The notes beneath the pieces are model-generated. The model made no database searches. It worked only from the letters and a program-made list of their open reading frames with translations, and was not told the origin of the DNA. The position numbers were made by a program, and so were the translations under genes. From assembly GCA_958419975.1 (NCBI GenBank), contig CATZIG010000148.1, positions 1 to 5,145 of the forward strand: a stretch of DNA of 5,145 nucleotides, written 5' to 3'. The DNA is from an uncultured Collinsella sp. GTDB lineage: Bacteria; Actinomycetota; Coriobacteriia; Coriobacteriales; Coriobacteriaceae. Positions 1-4,980 of the stretch are shown piece after piece (the first letter of the stretch is position 1; each line of letters opens with the position of its first letter).

Positions 1-2
1 CA

Positions 3-39
3 CGCAAAGGAAAGCACTTAATGTGCTTTCCGTCTTGCG
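3..39. repeat. Perfect 9-bp hairpin with an outer 5-bp extension
   Basis: GGAAAGCAC (9-17) is followed by loop TTAAT (18-22) and the exact reverse complement GTGCTTTCC (23-31). CGCAA (3-7) pairs with TTGCG (35-39) outside a small internal loop, giving 14 bp in all. There is no T-run on the + strand after the stem, so it is not a textbook intrinsic terminator in that direction. It could be the end of the upstream transcript, an RNA-processing site, or part of the rplC leader. The 5' arm also looks like a ribosome binding site in front of ATG at 21 (see findings). Confidence 0.6.
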
Positions 40-148
40 CAGGACTGTAGAGCAGCAAACTTAATATATTTCGCCGCCCCTCTGCCAAGCTCGGGAGACT
101 CCACGCACTTTACCTGCGTAAACAATGTGAGTGAAATATGAATCTCGA

Positions 149-173
149 TGGATACGCCCGCAGCCGTGTATAC
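149..173 (+). repeat. 25-nt element, copy 1 (upstream of rplC)
   Basis: The stretch beginning TGGATACGCCCG and ending CCGTGTATAC matches 2014-2038 at 22 of 25 positions. The differences are T/C at 153, C/G at 161 and G/A at 163. It lies 184 nt before the rplC start. It ends in GTATAC, and TATACT at 169-174 matches a sigma-70 -10 box at five of six positions, but no TTGACA-like -35 lies 16-18 nt upstream. Within the element ATACGC (152-157) can pair with GTGTAT (166-171), including one G-T wobble. It may be a promoter core, an operator, or the 5' part of a leader RNA. The sequence does not decide between these. Confidence 0.6.
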
Positions 174-190
174 TAAACAGCTGTGTGAAA

Positions 191-351
191 CCAGGGGAGT
201 ATTCTGGCTGGACAAAATGCCTGCTTAATAGGGTTGTCAGGTAGTCCAGACGTAATACAAGACTGGGGAGCACGTCGTGTAAGTAGTGGTCCTCTAGGGG
301 CGTACGCTCGGTGGTGTACGCATTGTCCCAAGACCACGCGAGAGTTGGGAT
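191..351 (+). promoter_or_regulatory. Structured 5' leader of rplC hiding the ribosome binding site
   Basis: Four consecutive hairpins can be drawn by eye. (A) CCAG 191-194 with CTGG 204-207. (B) CTGGAC 208-213 with GTCCAG 244-249, stacked on TGCCTG 218-223 with CAGGTA 238-243 and an AAAA bulge: 12 bp. (C) GCGTACGC 300-307 with GTGTACGC 314-321, 8 bp including one wobble. (D) TCCCAA 326-331 with TTGGGA 345-350, plus a G-T pair 325-351. Hairpin D covers the only Shine-Dalgarno-like sequence before rplC. GTGGTC (286-291) is also complementary to GACCAC (332-337) in the loop of D, allowing a pseudoknot or a competing fold. The layout resembles leaders that let a ribosomal protein control its own operon, but no ligand is shown. 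Confidence 0.5.
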
Positions 352-357
352 CATATC

Positions 358-978
358 TTGATCAGCATGATTCTCGGCCGCAAGATTGGCATGACCCAGG
401 TTTGGGACGAGGACGACAACGTCGTTCCCGTCACGGTCATCCAGGCTGGCCCCTGCGCTGTCTCGCAGGTTAAAACTCAGGCAACCGACGGCTATGACGC
501 CGTCCAGATCGGTTTCGGCGACATCAAGGCCAAGAACGTGAACAAGCCCATGGCTGGTCACTTCGCCAAGGCCGGCGTCGAGCCTGTCCGCTTCCTTCGT
601 GAGGTCCGCGTCGAGAACGGCGAGGAGCACAAGGTCGGCGAGGTCGTCACCGTCGCTGATTTCGCTGATGTCGAGAAGGTCGACGTCATCGGTACCTCCA
701 AGGGTAAGGGCTTCCAGGGTCGCATCAAGCGCTGGGGTCAGCGCCGCGGTCCTATGACGCATGGTTCTCACTTCCAGCGTCACCCCGGTTCTATCGGTCA
801 GTGCGCCTATCCTGCGCGCGTCCTCAAGGGCGTCAAGATGGCCGGTCACATGGGTAACGAGCGCGTTACCGTCAAGAACCTTTCCGTTGTCCGCATCGAT
901 GCCGAGCAGAACCTCATCTTGGTCAAGGGCGCTGTCCCGGGTGCCAAGAATGGTCTCGTCGCCATCCGTATGGCCTAA
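358..978 (+). CDS. rplC: 50S ribosomal protein L3 (uL3)
   Basis: L3 binds 23S rRNA early in 50S assembly and extends a loop toward the peptidyl transferase centre. The 206-aa product is close to the usual bacterial length. It begins MISMILGRKIGMTQ, typical of the family. The L3 signature runs from about F102 to R125 and contains GTSKGKGFQGR. The conserved loop HPGSIGQ (142-148) includes the glutamine corresponding to the one methylated by PrmB in E. coli. The C-terminal part has KMAGHMGNERVTVKNL (160-175) and LVKGAVPG. I chose the TTG at 358 because TTGGGA (345-350) lies 7 nt before it and the ATC-AGC-ATG codons give the usual N-terminus. ATG at 367 would be 16 nt from that site and shorten the protein by three residues. 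The gene follows a long folded leader and is 46 nt before rplD. Confidence 0.97.
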   Translation: MISMILGRKIGMTQVWDEDDNVVPVTVIQAGPCAVSQVKTQATDGYDAVQIGFGDIKAKNVNKPMAGHFAKAGVEPVRFLREVRVENGEEHKVGEVVTVADFADVEKVDVIGTSKGKGFQGRIKRWGQRRGPMTHGSHFQRHPGSIGQCAYPARVLKGVKMAGHMGNERVTVKNLSVVRIDAEQNLILVKGAVPGAKNGLVAIRMA

Positions 979-1024
979 GGGCCCAGCCCATTTAGCCCAG
1001 CGTCATACCAAGGAGAACACTTAA

Positions 1025-1651
1025 ATGGCAAAGTTTGAAGTAAAGAACAGCGAGGGCAAGAAGGTCGCCGAGGCCGAGCTCGCCGCTGAGGTGTACGGCA
1101 TCGAGCCGAACATCCACGTTATGCACCACATCGTCAAGTGCCAGATGGCCTCTTGGCGTCAGGGCACCCAGTCCGCTAAGGGCCGCTCTGAGGTTTCCGG
1201 TGGCGGCAAGAAGCCTTGGCGTCAGAAGGGCACCGGCCGTGCCCGCCAGGGTTCCATCCGTGCTGCCCAGTGGCGTCACGGTGGCGTTGTCTTCGCCCCC
1301 AAGCCCCGTTCCTACGCTAAGCGTATGAACAACAAGGAGGTCAAGCTGGCTATGCGCTCCGCGCTGTCCGCCAAGCTGGCCGATGGCGAGCTCGTGCTCG
1401 TCGACGACTACGGCTTCGAGAAGCCTTCCACCAAGGCTGCCGTCGCCATGCTCAAGGCTCTCGGCCTTGAGGGCAAGCGTCTGACCATCATCGTTCGCGA
1501 TGAGGACGTCAACGCCTACCTGTCGTTCCGCAACATTCCCAAGACGTTCATCATCACCGCCGACGAGGCCAACACCTACGATCTCGTCAACAACAACGCT
1601 GTGCTGATGCCCGCCGACATCGCCGCTCACTTCGGGGAGGTGCTTGCATAA
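1025..1651 (+). CDS. rplD: 50S ribosomal protein L4 (uL4)
   Basis: L4 binds domain I of 23S rRNA, and its long internal loop lines the peptide exit tunnel beside L22. The 208-aa product has a globular N-terminus, then the basic loop from about residue 44 to 88 containing GGGKKPWRQKGTGRARQGS (59-77), the site of macrolide-resistance changes in other bacteria. The C-terminal half (about 98-205) is the alpha/beta globular part, with the NNKEVKLAMRSALS helix at 102-115. Start ATG 1025 has AAGGAG at 1010-1015, 9 nt upstream. In E. coli L4 also represses the S10 operon by binding its leader, which makes this product one candidate ligand for the leaders here; that link is inference. It abuts rplW with no spacer. 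Confidence 0.97.
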   Translation: MAKFEVKNSEGKKVAEAELAAEVYGIEPNIHVMHHIVKCQMASWRQGTQSAKGRSEVSGGGKKPWRQKGTGRARQGSIRAAQWRHGGVVFAPKPRSYAKRMNNKEVKLAMRSALSAKLADGELVLVDDYGFEKPSTKAAVAMLKALGLEGKRLTIIVRDEDVNAYLSFRNIPKTFIITADEANTYDLVNNNAVLMPADIAAHFGEVLA

Positions 1652-1939
1652 ATGACCGCCCACGAGATCATCATCCGTCCGATCGTGTCCGAGCGTTCCT
1701 TCTCCGGCATGGAGCAGAACAAGTACACGTTCGAGGTTGCCAAGGATGCTAACAAGTATCAGATCAAGGACGCTGTCGAGGAGATCTTCGGCGTCAAGGT
1801 CGTTCGCGTGAACACCCTGACGGTCAAGCCCAAGACCAAGCGCGTGCGCTATGTCGCCGGCAAGACCCGTTCTTGGAAGAAGGCCATCGTCACGCTGGCC
1901 GAGGGCGACACCATCGAGGTCTTTGGCAACCAGGCCTAA
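1652..1939 (+). CDS. rplW: 50S ribosomal protein L23 (uL23)
   Basis: L23 sits at the tunnel exit of the 50S subunit and is the docking site for trigger factor and SRP. At 95 aa it is normal for bacteria. The N-terminus has IIIRPIVSERS (6-16), the family's RPxxxE-type start, then the extended loop VKPKTKRVRYVAGKTRSWKKA (58-78), which contacts rRNA. The L23 signature covers about 76-91 (KKAIVTLAEGDTIEVF). Its ATG follows the TAA of rplD directly (TAAATG). The strong Shine-Dalgarno GGGGAGG (1634-1640) lies inside rplD, 11 nt upstream, so translational coupling is likely. It is the last gene before the 179-nt gap that divides the cluster. Confidence 0.97.
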   Translation: MTAHEIIIRPIVSERSFSGMEQNKYTFEVAKDANKYQIKDAVEEIFGVKVVRVNTLTVKPKTKRVRYVAGKTRSWKKAIVTLAEGDTIEVFGNQA

Positions 1940-1956
1940 GACTCGCTGCTGTTGAG

Positions 1957-2001
1957 TGAGCTCATGCCTCCCAAATAGGGGAGGCGAGAGCTCAAGGTTT
2001 T
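1957..2001 (+). terminator. Terminator- or attenuator-like hairpin after rplW
   Basis: TGAGCTC (1957-1963) pairs with GAGCTCA (1988-1994), and GCCTCCC (1966-1972) pairs with GGGAGGC (1979-1985). They are separated by a 2x2 internal loop (AT/GA), and the loop is AAATAG. This gives 14 Watson-Crick pairs, most of them G-C. TTTT at 1998-2001 follows after three bases (AGG), a short and offset U-tract. It starts 17 nt past the rplW stop, where a terminator would sit. Partial termination or 3'-end protection of the rplCDW message is plausible. Complete termination would require a promoter before rplB. Confidence 0.6.
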
Positions 2002-2013
2002 GGGCGTATAAAA

Positions 2014-2038
2014 TGGACACGCCCGGAACCGTGTATAC
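2014..2038 (+). repeat. 25-nt element, copy 2 (upstream of rplB)
   Basis: Begins TGGACACGCCCG and ends CCGTGTATAC, matching 149-173 at 22 of 25 positions. It lies 80 nt before the rplB start, just past the rplW hairpin. ACAC (2017-2020) pairs with GTGT (2031-2034). Alternatively, its ACGCCC (2019-2024) pairs with GGGCGT (2002-2007). TATAAA at 2007-2012 just before it resembles a -10 box at five of six positions, without a clear -35. The substitution at 2018 (C for T) is not compensated in the pairing drawn for copy 1, so the two copies do not by themselves prove a conserved helix. Confidence 0.6.
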
Positions 2039-2118
2039 GTCCGGTGTCATCGCACCCGAGGCAGAACCTCGAATCCCTGTCTGCGATGGCTAACGGATTC
2101 CTATTGAAAGGGATTGTA
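2016..2118 (+). promoter_or_regulatory. Structured leader of rplB with anti-Shine-Dalgarno pairing
   Basis: CATCGCA (2048-2054) pairs with TGCGATG (2082-2088), seven perfect pairs. Inside this, CGAGG (2057-2061) pairs with CCTCG (2067-2071) around loop CAGAA. Upstream, GACAC (2016-2020) can pair with GTGTC (2044-2048), overlapping the first helix by one base. The internal strand AATCCC (2072-2077) is the exact complement of GGGATT (2110-2115), which contains the GGG of the rplB ribosome binding site; this would form a pseudoknot. GAATCC (2071-2076) is equally complementary to GGATTC (2095-2100), a competing partner. The arrangement suggests a switch controlling rplB translation. No homologues were compared, so its conservation is unknown. 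Confidence 0.5.
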
Positions 2119-2949
2119 ATGGCTGTAAAGCACCTTAAGCCGACCTCCGCTGGTAGGCGTTGGCAGACGATCTCCGACTTCTCCGAGATCACCTGCACCA
2201 AGCCCGAGAAGTCTCTTCTCGAGCCCCTGCCCAAGAAGGCCGGTCGTAACAACAACGGCCGCATCACCACCCGCCACCAGGGCGGCGGCGTGAAGCGTCG
2301 TTACCGCGTGATCGACTTCAAGCGCAACAAGGACGGCGTGCCCGCCAAGGTTGCCACGATCGAGTACGATCCGAACCGTTCCGCTCGCATCGCTCTGCTG
2401 CACTACGCTGACGGTGAGAAGCGCTACATCCTGGCCCCCAAGGGCCTCGAGGTCGGTCAGACCGTCATGTCCGGTTCTGACGCCGACATCAAGCCGGGCA
2501 ACGCTCTGCCCCTCGCCGACATCCCCGTCGGTACGCTCATCCACGCCGTCGAGTTCCAGCCGGGCAAGGGCGCTGCTATCGCCCGTTCCGCCGGTAACTC
2601 CTGCCAGCTGATGGGTAAGGAGGGCAAGTACGCCATCGTCCGTATGCCTTCCTCCGAGATGCGCCGCATCCTCGTTACCTGCCGCGCCACCGTCGGTGAG
2701 GTCGGCAACGCCGATCACGCCAACATCGTCATCGGCAAGGCCGGCCGTAAGCGTCACATGAACGTGCGCCCGACCGTCCGCGGTACCGTCATGAACCCTG
2801 TCGACCACCCGCACGGCGGTGGCGAGGGCAAGAACCACACCTCTGGTCGTCCCTCTGTTACCCCCTGGGGTAAGCCGACGAAGGGCCTTCGTACGCGCAA
2901 GAAGAAGAAGGTCTCGAACCAGCACATCATTCGTCGCCGTAAGAAGTAA
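2119..2949 (+). CDS. rplB: 50S ribosomal protein L2 (uL2)
   Basis: L2 is a primary 23S rRNA binder needed for subunit joining and peptidyl transfer. The 276-aa product has the usual length and starts MAVKHLKPTSAGRRWQ. An N-terminal OB-like domain (about 60-120) carries GRITTRHQGGGVKRRYR (47-63). The SH3-like domain follows (about 125-200). The C-terminal signature PTVRGTVMNPVDHPHGGGEG spans 218-237; one of its histidines corresponds to the E. coli His229 implicated in activity. A basic tail ends it. ATG 2119 is preferred because GAAAGGGA (2106-2113) is 5 nt upstream and the N-terminus matches the family. An in-frame GTG at 2044 would add 25 residues unlike L2 and run through the leader. It heads the second gene group. 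Confidence 0.97.
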   Translation: MAVKHLKPTSAGRRWQTISDFSEITCTKPEKSLLEPLPKKAGRNNNGRITTRHQGGGVKRRYRVIDFKRNKDGVPAKVATIEYDPNRSARIALLHYADGEKRYILAPKGLEVGQTVMSGSDADIKPGNALPLADIPVGTLIHAVEFQPGKGAAIARSAGNSCQLMGKEGKYAIVRMPSSEMRRILVTCRATVGEVGNADHANIVIGKAGRKRHMNVRPTVRGTVMNPVDHPHGGGEGKNHTSGRPSVTPWGKPTKGLRTRKKKKVSNQHIIRRRKK

Positions 2950-2981
2950 TTTCGGATACCGAGTTTTAGGAGAAAGCACTT

Positions 2982-3242
2982 ATGAGCAGAAGTCTCAAAA
3001 AGGGCCCGTTCGTGGAGACTCGCCTTCTCTCGCGTATCACCGCGATGAACGAGGCTGGCAAGAAGGACGTCGTGAAGACCTGGTCCCGCGCGTCCACCAT
3101 CTTCCCCGAGATGGTTGGTCACACCATCGCCGTCCACGACGGCCGCAAGCATGTGCCCGTGTATGTTACCGAGTCCATGGTTGGTCACAAGCTCGGCGAG
3201 TTCGCGCCGACTCGTACGTTCCGTGGCCACAAGGCCAAATAG
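2982..3242 (+). CDS. rpsS: 30S ribosomal protein S19 (uS19)
   Basis: S19 is a 30S head protein that, with S13, contacts the A-site finger side and binds 16S rRNA late in assembly. The 86-aa product begins MSRSLKKGPFV, diagnostic for the family. The S19 signature is at 53-77 (DGRKHVPVYVTESMVGHK through LGEFAPT), followed by RTFRGHKAK. ATG 2982 has TAGGAG (2967-2972) 9 nt upstream, and the gap from rplB is 32 nt. Nothing unusual was seen, and no hairpin of note was found in the preceding gap. Confidence 0.97.
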   Translation: MSRSLKKGPFVETRLLSRITAMNEAGKKDVVKTWSRASTIFPEMVGHTIAVHDGRKHVPVYVTESMVGHKLGEFAPTRTFRGHKAK

Positions 3243-3256
3243 GGGGTTAACCGTAA

Positions 3257-3628
3257 ATGGCAACTAAGTCTATTGAAACTGAGGCCACCGAGGTTCGCGC
3301 CGTCGCTAAGTACGTGCGTGTTTCCCCCAGCAAGGCCCGCCTGGTGGTCGATCTGATCCGCCGCAAGCCTGTCGCTCAGGCCTTCGACATCCTCCACTTC
3401 TGCGACCGCGCCGTCGCCGTGGATGTCGAGAAGGTTCTCCGTTCCGCCGTTGCGAACGCCGAGAACAACAACGGTCTGCGTGCCGACAACCTGGTTGTCG
3501 CCGCTGCCTATGTTGACGAGGGTCCGACGCTTAAGCGCATCCGTCCCCGCGCCAAGGGTTCCGCTTCTCGCATTCTGAAGCGTACTTCCCATATCACCGT
3601 CGTCGTTGCTCCTCGAAAGGAGGCGTAA
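3257..3628 (+). CDS. rplV: 50S ribosomal protein L22 (uL22)
   Basis: L22 contacts all domains of 23S rRNA, and its long beta-hairpin lines the exit tunnel opposite L4. The 123-aa product carries YVRVSPSKARLVVDLIR (19-35), the usual N-terminal helix region, and the hairpin DEGPTLKRIRPRAKGSASRI (87-106). The L22 signature is within about 94-117 (RIRPRAKGSASRILKRTSH, then ITVVV). Start ATG 3257 follows AGGGGG (3241-3246), which overlaps the rpsS stop and lies 10 nt upstream, so coupling to rpsS is likely. The length is slightly above the about 110-aa E. coli protein because of an N-terminal extension of roughly ten residues. Confidence 0.96.
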   Translation: MATKSIETEATEVRAVAKYVRVSPSKARLVVDLIRRKPVAQAFDILHFCDRAVAVDVEKVLRSAVANAENNNGLRADNLVVAAAYVDEGPTLKRIRPRAKGSASRILKRTSHITVVVAPRKEA

Positions 3629-3634
3629 AGCTGT

Positions 3635-4345
3635 ATGGGTCAGAAAGTCTACCCCACCGGCTTCCGTCTTGGCATCACCGAGAACTGGCGCTCCCGCTGG
3701 TTCGCAGAGAAGGATTACGCTAAGACCCTCGGTAACGATCTCGAGATCCGCAAGTACCTCGAGAAGCGTCTTTCCCGCGCAGCTGTCTCCCGCGTCGAGA
3801 TCGAGCGCGCTGGCGACAAGGTGAAGGTCATCATCCTCACCGCTCGCCCCGGCGTTGTCATCGGTAAGAAGGGTGCCGAGATCGATACCCTCCGCACCGA
3901 GCTCGAGAAGGTCGCTGGCGTCTCCAAGGGCCAGCTCTCCGTCGACGTTGTCGAGATCAAGCGCCCCGAGCTCGACGCCAACCTCGTTGCTCAGTCTATC
4001 GCCGAGCAGCTCGAGGGCCGCGTTGCCTTCCGTCGCGCTATGCGCAAGGCTGTCCAGTCCGCCCGCAAGGCCGGCGCCAAGGGCATCCGTATCCAGTGCT
4101 CCGGTCGTCTCGGCGGTGCCGAGATGGGCCGTCGTGAGTGGTACCGCGAGGGTCGCGTGCCTCTGCACACCCTCCGTGCCAAGATCGACTACGGCACGGC
4201 TGTCGCCAGCACCACCATGGGCGCTTGCGGCGTGAAGGTCTGGATCTACCTGGGCGAGAAGCTCCCGGGCCAGCCTGTTCCCAACCCTGCACTCGAGGGC
4301 TCTTCCCGCCCTCGTCGTCGTAACTCCGAGAGGAGGGGTCAGTAG
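3635..4345 (+). CDS. rpsC: 30S ribosomal protein S3 (uS3)
   Basis: S3 lies at the mRNA entry side of the 30S head and contributes to helicase activity with S4 and S5. The 236-aa product starts MGQKVYPTGFRLGI, the family hallmark. A type 2 KH domain spans about 38-107, with its GxxG loop IGKKGAE at 76-82. The C-terminal S3 domain (about 120-205) holds the signature region AKGIRIQCSGRLGGAEMGR (148-166), then EWYREGRVPLHTLRAKIDYG (168-187). A basic tail (PRRRNSERR) ends the protein. ATG 3635 has AAAGGAGG (3616-3623) 11 nt upstream, overlapping the end of rplV. Its TAG stop overlaps the rplP GTG start. Confidence 0.97.
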   Translation: MGQKVYPTGFRLGITENWRSRWFAEKDYAKTLGNDLEIRKYLEKRLSRAAVSRVEIERAGDKVKVIILTARPGVVIGKKGAEIDTLRTELEKVAGVSKGQLSVDVVEIKRPELDANLVAQSIAEQLEGRVAFRRAMRKAVQSARKAGAKGIRIQCSGRLGGAEMGRREWYREGRVPLHTLRAKIDYGTAVASTTMGACGVKVWIYLGEKLPGQPVPNPALEGSSRPRRRNSERRGQ

Positions 4346-4767
4346 TGCTTGCCCCTAAGCGTATTCTTCACCGCAAGGTGCAGCGTGGTTCCATGAAGGG
4401 CAAGGCCAAAGGTGGCACCCGTCTGAACCACGGCGAGTATGGCATCCAGGCCCTCGAGGCCCACTGGATCACCAACCGTCAGATCGAGGCAGCTCGTATT
4501 GCCATGACCCGTCACATGAAGCGTGGCGGCAAGGTCTGGATCAAGATCTTCCCCGACAAGCCCATCACCTCCAAGCCCGCCGAGACCCGCATGGGTTCCG
4601 GTAAGGGCAACCCCGAGGGCTGGGTCGCTGTCGTGAAGCCCGGCCGCATCATGTTCGAGATCGCCGGCGTCGATGACGAGACCGCCCGCGAGGCTCTGCG
4701 TCTGGCCATCAACAAGCTGCCCATCAAGTGCAAGATCGTCACTCGTGAAACGGAGGGGCAGCAATAA
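4345..4767 (+). CDS. rplP: 50S ribosomal protein L16 (uL16)
   Basis: L16 helps position A-site tRNA in the 50S subunit and joins late in assembly. The 140-aa product begins (GTG start) MLAPKRILHRKVQRG. Both family signatures are visible: RGGKVWIKIFP at 60-70 and RMGSGKGNPEGW at 82-93. The arginine at 82 corresponds to the one hydroxylated by RoxA in E. coli; whether it is modified here is unknown. GTG 4345 is the right start because AGGAGGGG (4331-4338) lies 6 nt upstream and the N-terminus fits the family. The start shares one base with the rpsC stop (TAGTG), which implies coupled translation. The stop shares one base with the rpmC start. Confidence 0.97.
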   Translation: MLAPKRILHRKVQRGSMKGKAKGGTRLNHGEYGIQALEAHWITNRQIEAARIAMTRHMKRGGKVWIKIFPDKPITSKPAETRMGSGKGNPEGWVAVVKPGRIMFEIAGVDDETAREALRLAINKLPIKCKIVTRETEGQQ

Positions 4768-4961
4768 TGAAAGCAGCAGAGATTCGTGAACTTTCTGCCG
4801 AAGACCTGCAGGTGAAGCTGAAGGAGGCCAAGGCGGAGCTGTTCAACCTTCGCTTCCAGATGGCCACCAGCCAGCTGGACAACACTGCCCGCGTCAAGCA
4901 GGTTAAGAAGGACATCGCGCGCATCATGACTGAGATGCGGGCTCGCGAGCTGAGCGCGTAG
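4767..4961 (+). CDS. rpmC: 50S ribosomal protein L29 (uL29)
   Basis: L29 is a small two-helix protein beside L23 near the tunnel exit. The 64-aa product is typical. An N-terminal helix (about 2-34) contains ELSAEDLQVKLKEAKAELFN and LRFQMATSQL (28-37), followed by the L29 signature NTARVKQVKKDIARI (39-53). ATG 4767 overlaps the rplP stop by one base (TAATG), and GGAGGGG (4752-4758) lies 8 nt upstream inside rplP. Translation is probably coupled to rplP. Confidence 0.96.
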   Translation: MKAAEIRELSAEDLQVKLKEAKAELFNLRFQMATSQLDNTARVKQVKKDIARIMTEMRARELSA

Positions 4962-4980
4962 CTTAAGGAAGGTGCAAGAA

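Larger units (their letters stand above)
1..357 (+). other. Non-coding region and 5' leader upstream of rplC
   Basis: No convincing protein gene is visible in these 357 bases on either strand. Composition differs from the genes: AT-rich stretches such as TTAATATATTT at 61-71, and no C/G third-position bias. In order it holds a perfect hairpin (9-31), a 25-nt element found again before rplB (149-173), and several local hairpins ending at the rplC ribosome binding site (191-351). In most bacteria rpsJ lies directly upstream of rplC. No S10 C-terminus is recognisable, so rpsJ is either beyond the left edge or elsewhere. Reading frames open at the left edge end at 19-21 (frame 1), 62-64 (frame 2) and 48-50 (frame 3), and none gives a familiar protein tail. 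Confidence 0.75.

Noticed and set aside
2..64. Frame 2 open from the left edge, ending TAA at 62-64, as a tail of an upstream gene
   Set aside because: Twenty codons without a recognisable motif. It does not resemble the S10 C-terminus and is too short to support.
109..142. Promoter from TTTACC (109-114) and TATGAA (137-142)
   Set aside because: The spacer would be 22 nt, too long for a sigma-70 promoter, and both boxes are weak.
234..262. Promoter from TTGTCA (234-239) as a -35 box
   Set aside because: The -10 position 17 nt downstream reads ACAAGA, and the nearby TAATAC is only 13 nt away. TTGTCA also lies in the loop and stem of a hairpin.
979..1024. GGGCCC and repeated AGCCCA in the rplC-rplD gap as a terminator
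   Set aside because: Only short G/C complementarities, no T-run, and rplD follows with a strong ribosome binding site.
992..2050. Long antisense open frame (352 codons) across rplD and rplW
   Set aside because: It mirrors the GC-rich codon bias of the genes on the + strand. It has no ribosome binding site or recognisable domain and consists of low-complexity Leu/Gly/Asp/Val runs.
2044..2118. Earlier in-frame GTG start for rplB at 2044
   Set aside because: The 25 extra residues do not resemble any L2 N-terminus and run through the folded leader. ATG 2119 has a good Shine-Dalgarno.
2819..3250. 143-codon + strand frame overlapping the end of rplB and rpsS
   Set aside because: It is out of frame with two clear ribosomal protein genes, is Arg-rich, and has no family resemblance.
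3185..4168. Long antisense open frame (327 codons) across rplV and rpsC
   Set aside because: Shadow of the + strand genes, with the same Leu/Asp/Gly-rich composition and no supporting start signal.
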